Origin: Prevotella sp. | GTDB lineage: Bacteria; Bacteroidota; Bacteroidia; Bacteroidales; Bacteroidaceae | Reading direction: 5' to 3' | NCBI GenBank assembly: GCA_017424205.1 | Contig: JAFPAS010000230.1 | Coordinates: 1 to 8,921 of the forward strand | DNA: 8,921 nucleotides | Shown here: piece after piece, positions 6,643-8,921 of the stretch | Position numbering within the stretch: the stretch's first letter is position 1 | Layout of the letters: every line of letters begins with the position of its first letter | Position numbers and translations under genes: made by a program | Notes under the pieces: generated by a model | Told to the model about the DNA's origin: nothing | The model's database searches: none | Seen by the model: only the letters and a program-made list of their open reading frames with translations

Positions 6643-8154
6643 ATGCAACAAAAAATGACAAGGAGAATCAAGACTTTAGTGTGTGCGTTCATGGCTTTTA
6701 TGCCGATGATGGCACATGGTGACATCGAACTGTTTCCTGCTAATGGAAGCGTCGACGTGAATCCTGACACGCACCTTACCATCACGTTCGCTGATGAAGC
6801 AGTAGTAGGAAATAAAGGCTTTATCAGAGTCTATGACAAGAAAAACGGCAAACTGGTTGACCAGCTCGATATGAGCATTCCGGCAGGACCGACGGAGAGG
6901 ACACCCGATGCGCCTGATGCCGACTATATAAAGACGCCATACGTATATGAGAGCAAGCATATTACGAATAAGAACACCAAAGCCGGTACACCATCATCCT
7001 ACAACCGCCCTGACACACGATGCTTCCAGCTTACCATCATAGGCGGATTCTCCGATGGATTCCACTTCTATCCCGTCATGACAAAGGGAAATAAAGCCAC
7101 TATCTATCTGCATCATAATCTGCTGGAATATGGCAAGGAGTACTACGTGACCGTAGACAAGGATGTGTTTGCCAACTTCTCCGGAATCAAAGGCAAGAAA
7201 GCATGGACTTTCAAAACCAAGCAGAAAGCACCTGACAAAGAACAGCGTGTGCTGACTGTGGCTGCCGACGGCTCAGCAGATTTCTCTACCTTGCAGGGTG
7301 CAATGGACTTCATACCAGATTTTCTCACAGACGAGAGTCAGCGTCGCACAGTGAAAGTACGCAAGGGTGACTATCAGGAACTCGTATATTTCCGCAACAA
7401 GAACTATGTCACAATCGAGGGAGAAGGCCGTGAGGAAACCATCGTACACTATCCTAACTGTGAGGTGTTCAATCCGCATCCTGCCGACATCAAGACCAAC
7501 GAACTGCGAGGCACATTTCCGTCACGACGTGCGGCTGTAGCTGCCGACAACTGCCGGTATATGATATTCAAGGATATAACCTTCAAGACCGACTGCGTAG
7601 GACAGGCTGAAGGATTCCTCCTGAATGGTGACCATAACTACGCCGAGAATGTTAATATCATCGGTTCTGGCGATGCCTTGCAAGTCAATGGCAGTGCCTA
7701 CTGGATGAACTGCATGATTTCAGGCCTGGGCGATACTGTGCTGGGACGCGGACCATCGTTCTTCAACCGTTGTACGCTGATTTCCATCGGTCCATTCATG
7801 TGGATTCGCAATACCAGCGAGAACCACGGCAATGTTTTCGTCAGCTGCACTTTCAAAGGTAAAGGCAAGGGTATTTCGTATATAGCTAATACGTCAGTCA
7901 ATAAGAAGAAAGGCTATCCGCACCAGGAGGCTGTACTGCTGAACTGCACGCTCGATAATATACCAGATAGCGGCTGGAGTCATGAAGACCCTATTCTGGA
8001 GACAGCCCGCCTGTGGGAGTTTAATAGTGTCGATATAAACGGCAAGCCTATCGACACTTCCAAACGTAATCCATATTCCCGTCAGTTAGACCCGGTAAGG
8101 GATGCTTCAATTATAGGCAAATATTCTGACGCTAATTACGTCCTTGGCTGGTAA
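6643..8154 (+). CDS. Secreted pectinesterase-like (CE8) protein with N-terminal Ig-like domain
   Basis: The 503-residue protein has a signal peptide (MTRRIKTLVCAFMAFMPMMA, likely cleaved after G26). Residues 27-193 start DIELFPANGSVDVNP and end AWTFKTK, like a bacterial SbsA/Big_5 Ig-like domain. The right-handed beta-helix begins at V206 (AADGSADFSTLQGAM, 207-221). Pectin methylesterase landmarks follow: GDYQE (242-246), Q321 of QAEGF for QAVAL, D344 of GSGDAL for QDTL, and D364 of GLGDTVLG for DFIFG. The spacing Q321-D344-D364 fits the family. Two elements differ: the glutamine before the first aspartate is G343, and the arginine of LGRPW is not seen (N416 or K422 align there). It probably acts on pectin or a related methyl-esterified glycan in the periplasm, but activity is uncertain. 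No SusC/SusD genes are adjacent. A second ATG at 6655 is possible. The 192-bp upstream gap has no array or clear promoter. Confidence 0.88.
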   Translation: MQQKMTRRIKTLVCAFMAFMPMMAHGDIELFPANGSVDVNPDTHLTITFADEAVVGNKGFIRVYDKKNGKLVDQLDMSIPAGPTERTPDAPDADYIKTPYVYESKHITNKNTKAGTPSSYNRPDTRCFQLTIIGGFSDGFHFYPVMTKGNKATIYLHHNLLEYGKEYYVTVDKDVFANFSGIKGKKAWTFKTKQKAPDKEQRVLTVAADGSADFSTLQGAMDFIPDFLTDESQRRTVKVRKGDYQELVYFRNKNYVTIEGEGREETIVHYPNCEVFNPHPADIKTNELRGTFPSRRAAVAADNCRYMIFKDITFKTDCVGQAEGFLLNGDHNYAENVNIIGSGDALQVNGSAYWMNCMISGLGDTVLGRGPSFFNRCTLISIGPFMWIRNTSENHGNVFVSCTFKGKGKGISYIANTSVNKKKGYPHQEAVLLNCTLDNIPDSGWSHEDPILETARLWEFNSVDINGKPIDTSKRNPYSRQLDPVRDASIIGKYSDANYVLGW

Positions 8155-8177
8155 ACGTACTAATATTCAGAACACAA

Positions 8178-8231
8178 CAGAACCATCATACTTTATGCAC
8201 CATTCAGGCTAAGTATGATGGTTCTGTTTTT
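8178..8231 (+). terminator. Intrinsic terminator of the pectinesterase-like gene
   Basis: A perfect 16-bp inverted repeat is formed by CAGAACCATCATACTT (8178-8193) and AAGTATGATGGTTCTG (8211-8226), with a 17-nt loop and five T residues at 8227-8231. Two more A-T pairs can extend the stem into the T-tract. It begins 23 bp after the stop codon and should end + strand transcription strongly. Confidence 0.92.
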
Positions 8232-8299
8232 ATATTCTGCATTATCCATCATCATCCTCCGTACAGCAAATCTGTTTTCTTGAAAATACTGAGACGTGT

Positions 8300-8353
8300 C
8301 TTCTGTCGTATGAAGCTATTTGATTAAAAGATGAATATTTACTTCTGTCGTAT
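8300..8353. repeat. 12-bp direct repeat CTTCTGTCGTAT
   Basis: CTTCTGTCGTAT occurs exactly at 8300-8311 and 8342-8353, 42 bp apart. The flanks do not match. The right copy lies just downstream of the T-tract of the minus-strand terminator. It may be a leftover of a short duplication or a protein site; no function can be assigned. Confidence 0.6.
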
Positions 8354-8358
8354 AAAAG

Positions 8359-8393
8359 AAAAACCGTCGGGGATCTTCACAGACTCCCGACGG
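8359..8393 (-). terminator. Minus-strand intrinsic terminator with GNRA-type loop
   Basis: Read on the minus strand, CCGTCGGG (8393-8386) pairs with CCCGACGG (8371-8364). It is followed by TTTTT (8363-8359), then C and TTTT. Inside the 8-bp stem there is an A/C mismatch and a further 4-bp helix (GTCT with AGAT, one G-T pair) closed by GTGA, which fits a GNRA tetraloop. On the + strand the hairpin is not followed by T residues, so it ends a minus-strand transcript. Confidence 0.85.
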
Positions 8394-8518
8394 ACTATCA
8401 CTTTCATTTACTAACTAAAAAAACAACATCTGTGAAATTTTATACCAGACTGTTGTCTGCATTTACATACTTCGTTCACACGAAATATATAACATGTTTG
8501 TTGCTTGTCTGATTTTTC
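8359..8518 (-). ncRNA. Candidate structured small RNA, about 160 nt
   Basis: A promoter-like box (8525-8532) and the terminator just described frame a transcript of about 160 nt with no convincing reading frame. Near its 5' end, 8496-8460 folds on the minus strand into a 15-bp hairpin with one bulged G, a 6-nt loop TGTGAA and two G-T wobble pairs. On the + strand those two pairs would be A-C mismatches, which supports minus-strand RNA. Directly after it, CAGAC-AACA-GTCTG (8459-8446) makes a 5-bp hairpin with a 4-nt loop. TTCACAGA (+ strand TCTGTGAA, 8429-8436) can pair with TCTGTGAA in the terminator loop (8383-8376). I do not recognise a known family; a 6S-like or trans-acting regulatory RNA are possibilities. 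The start point is estimated from the promoter box. Confidence 0.55.
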
Positions 8519-8524
8519 TTTGTG

Positions 8525-8532
8525 CAAAAGTA
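8525..8532 (-). promoter_or_regulatory. Possible Bacteroidetes -7 promoter box for the minus-strand RNA
   Basis: The minus strand reads TACTTTTG, an exact fit to TAnnTTTG, the -7 element of Bacteroidetes housekeeping promoters. No TTTG is found about 19-21 bp upstream, where the -33 element should be, so the promoter would be weak or need an activator. A start near 8518 is expected. Confidence 0.5.
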
Positions 8533-8551
8533 GATAATTATTAGAAGAATA

Positions 8552-8586
8552 AGGTGGTGATATTTGCAAAACAGGTGGATATATTT
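8552..8586. promoter_or_regulatory. Pair of 14-bp direct repeats 21 bp apart, possible activator site
   Basis: AGGTGGTGATATTT (8552-8565) and AGGTGGATATATTT (8573-8586) match at 12 of 14 positions, with starts 21 bp apart, about two helical turns. This fits the layout of sites for dimers bound side by side on one face of DNA, as for LytTR-type regulators. The pair lies just upstream of the minus-strand promoter box, which lacks a -33 element. The identity of any binding protein is inference. Confidence 0.4.
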
Positions 8587-8610
8587 ATTATTATGCGAAT
8601 TTTTATTCAT

Positions 8611-8658
8611 AATACATTAAAAAATACACTTCAGAATACACGTAAAAATACACTAGGA
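8611..8658. repeat. Four 12-bp tandem units beginning AATACAY
   Basis: AATACATTAAAA, AATACACTTCAG, AATACACGTAAA and AATACACTAGGA follow one another without gaps from 8611. The first seven bases are conserved apart from one T/C change, and the last five vary. The conserved-head, variable-tail design resembles the 9-bp arrays elsewhere in the window, with a different unit. Confidence 0.7.
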
Positions 8659-8689
8659 AACCATTTGTGTTATATAAAAACCTAAAAAA

Positions 8690-8729
8690 ATGTAACTTGT
8701 AGTGCAAAAAATGTAATTTACAGTGCAAA
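8690..8729. promoter_or_regulatory. Second pair of long direct repeats 21 bp apart, operator-like
   Basis: ATGTAACTTGTAGTGCAAA (8690-8708) and ATGTAATTTACAGTGCAAA (8711-8729) match at 16 of 19 positions with a 21-bp step. The second contains the near-palindrome TGTAA-T-TTACA (8712-8722), which is degraded in the first. This looks like a paired regulator site. It could serve the minus-strand RNA or a gene beyond the right edge. Confidence 0.5.
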
Positions 8730-8921
8730 TTTCCATGATTTAAGTTGTTAGAATCATTTATTCAGAAAATGAAGATTATTCTTCTGATTAACATGCTATA
8801 TTTTGTTGAAAATATAAAAAAATAAAAAAAAATAAAATGAGAAAGGAACATTTTGGGTGTTTCTTTTATACTGTTATGTGTTAGAAATATATTATTTCTT
8901 ATCTTTTTTCATTTGGTTGAA

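Larger units (their letters stand above)
8155..8921. other. Gene-poor 767-bp region: terminators, candidate minus-strand RNA, repeat clusters
   Basis: No protein gene can be supported here on either strand; the longest reading frames are tiny and AT-rich. From left to right it holds the intrinsic terminator of the pectinesterase-like gene, a 12-bp direct repeat, a minus-strand candidate RNA with its own terminator and promoter box, a pair of 21-bp-spaced repeats, four 12-bp tandem repeats, and a second pair of 21-bp-spaced repeats. Beyond about 8740 the DNA is very AT-rich, with an A-rich run at about 8809-8836, and shows nothing I can name. Base composition drops sharply compared with the genes to the left. 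Confidence 0.8.

Noticed and set aside
8339..8407. A 22-codon minus-strand frame beginning MKVIVRRESVKIP
   Set aside because: It runs straight through the terminator hairpin and T-tract and ends beyond them, so it would not be kept on a full transcript; it is better explained by the RNA structure.
8837..8884. A 15-codon + strand frame (MRKEHFGCFFYTVMC) after an A-rich run
   Set aside because: It is too short and AT-rich to separate from chance, and no terminator or conserved context supports it.

Overview
The window looks like Bacteroidales chromosome, most likely from a Prevotella-type (Prevotellaceae) genome. The evidence is protein-level: an RpoN with a glutamine-rich start, an IspG of the Bacteroidetes/plant type with an insertion before its Fe-S domain, a DUF3108 secreted protein, and a pectinesterase-like protein with an N-terminal Ig-like domain. 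Genes also start in A-rich contexts without clear Shine-Dalgarno sequences, and the best promoter-like box is of the Bacteroidetes TAnnTTTG form. This is inference from family resemblance, not a database match.

Layout: positions 1-8154 carry eight genes, all on the + strand. They are the 3' part of an unnamed conserved protein (3-584), rpoN for sigma-54 (671-2212), a seven-helix PAP2-like membrane protein (2318-2950), purE (3034-3540), ispG (3666-5048), a secreted DUF3108 protein (5142-5900), a low-molecular-weight tyrosine phosphatase (6001-6450) and a secreted pectinesterase-like protein (6643-8154). The pectinesterase gene ends in a strong intrinsic terminator. The first seven genes are housekeeping or regulatory and share a strand with gaps of about 80-125 bp. 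I see no terminator between them, so partial cotranscription is possible but they do not form one pathway.

The spacers are the oddest part of the coding half. The gap before rpoN is a tandem array of 7-bp pyrimidine-rich units. The gaps after purE, ispG and the DUF3108 gene all contain arrays of one 9-bp unit, TCTAGANNN (12, 7 and about 5 units). By eye, CTAG occurs 14 times in these three arrays and only once in the rest of the window.

Positions 8155-8921 hold no convincing protein gene. They hold a probable minus-strand structured RNA of roughly 160 nt (about 8518 to 8359). It has a TAnnTTTG-like promoter box, a 15-bp hairpin whose two wobble pairs favour the minus strand, a second small hairpin, and a terminator with a GNRA tetraloop. 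On the promoter side lie a pair of 14-bp repeats 21 bp apart, four 12-bp tandem repeats and a second pair of repeats 21 bp apart. I regard this RNA with its repeat-rich upstream region, together with the spacer arrays, as the most likely undescribed material here.
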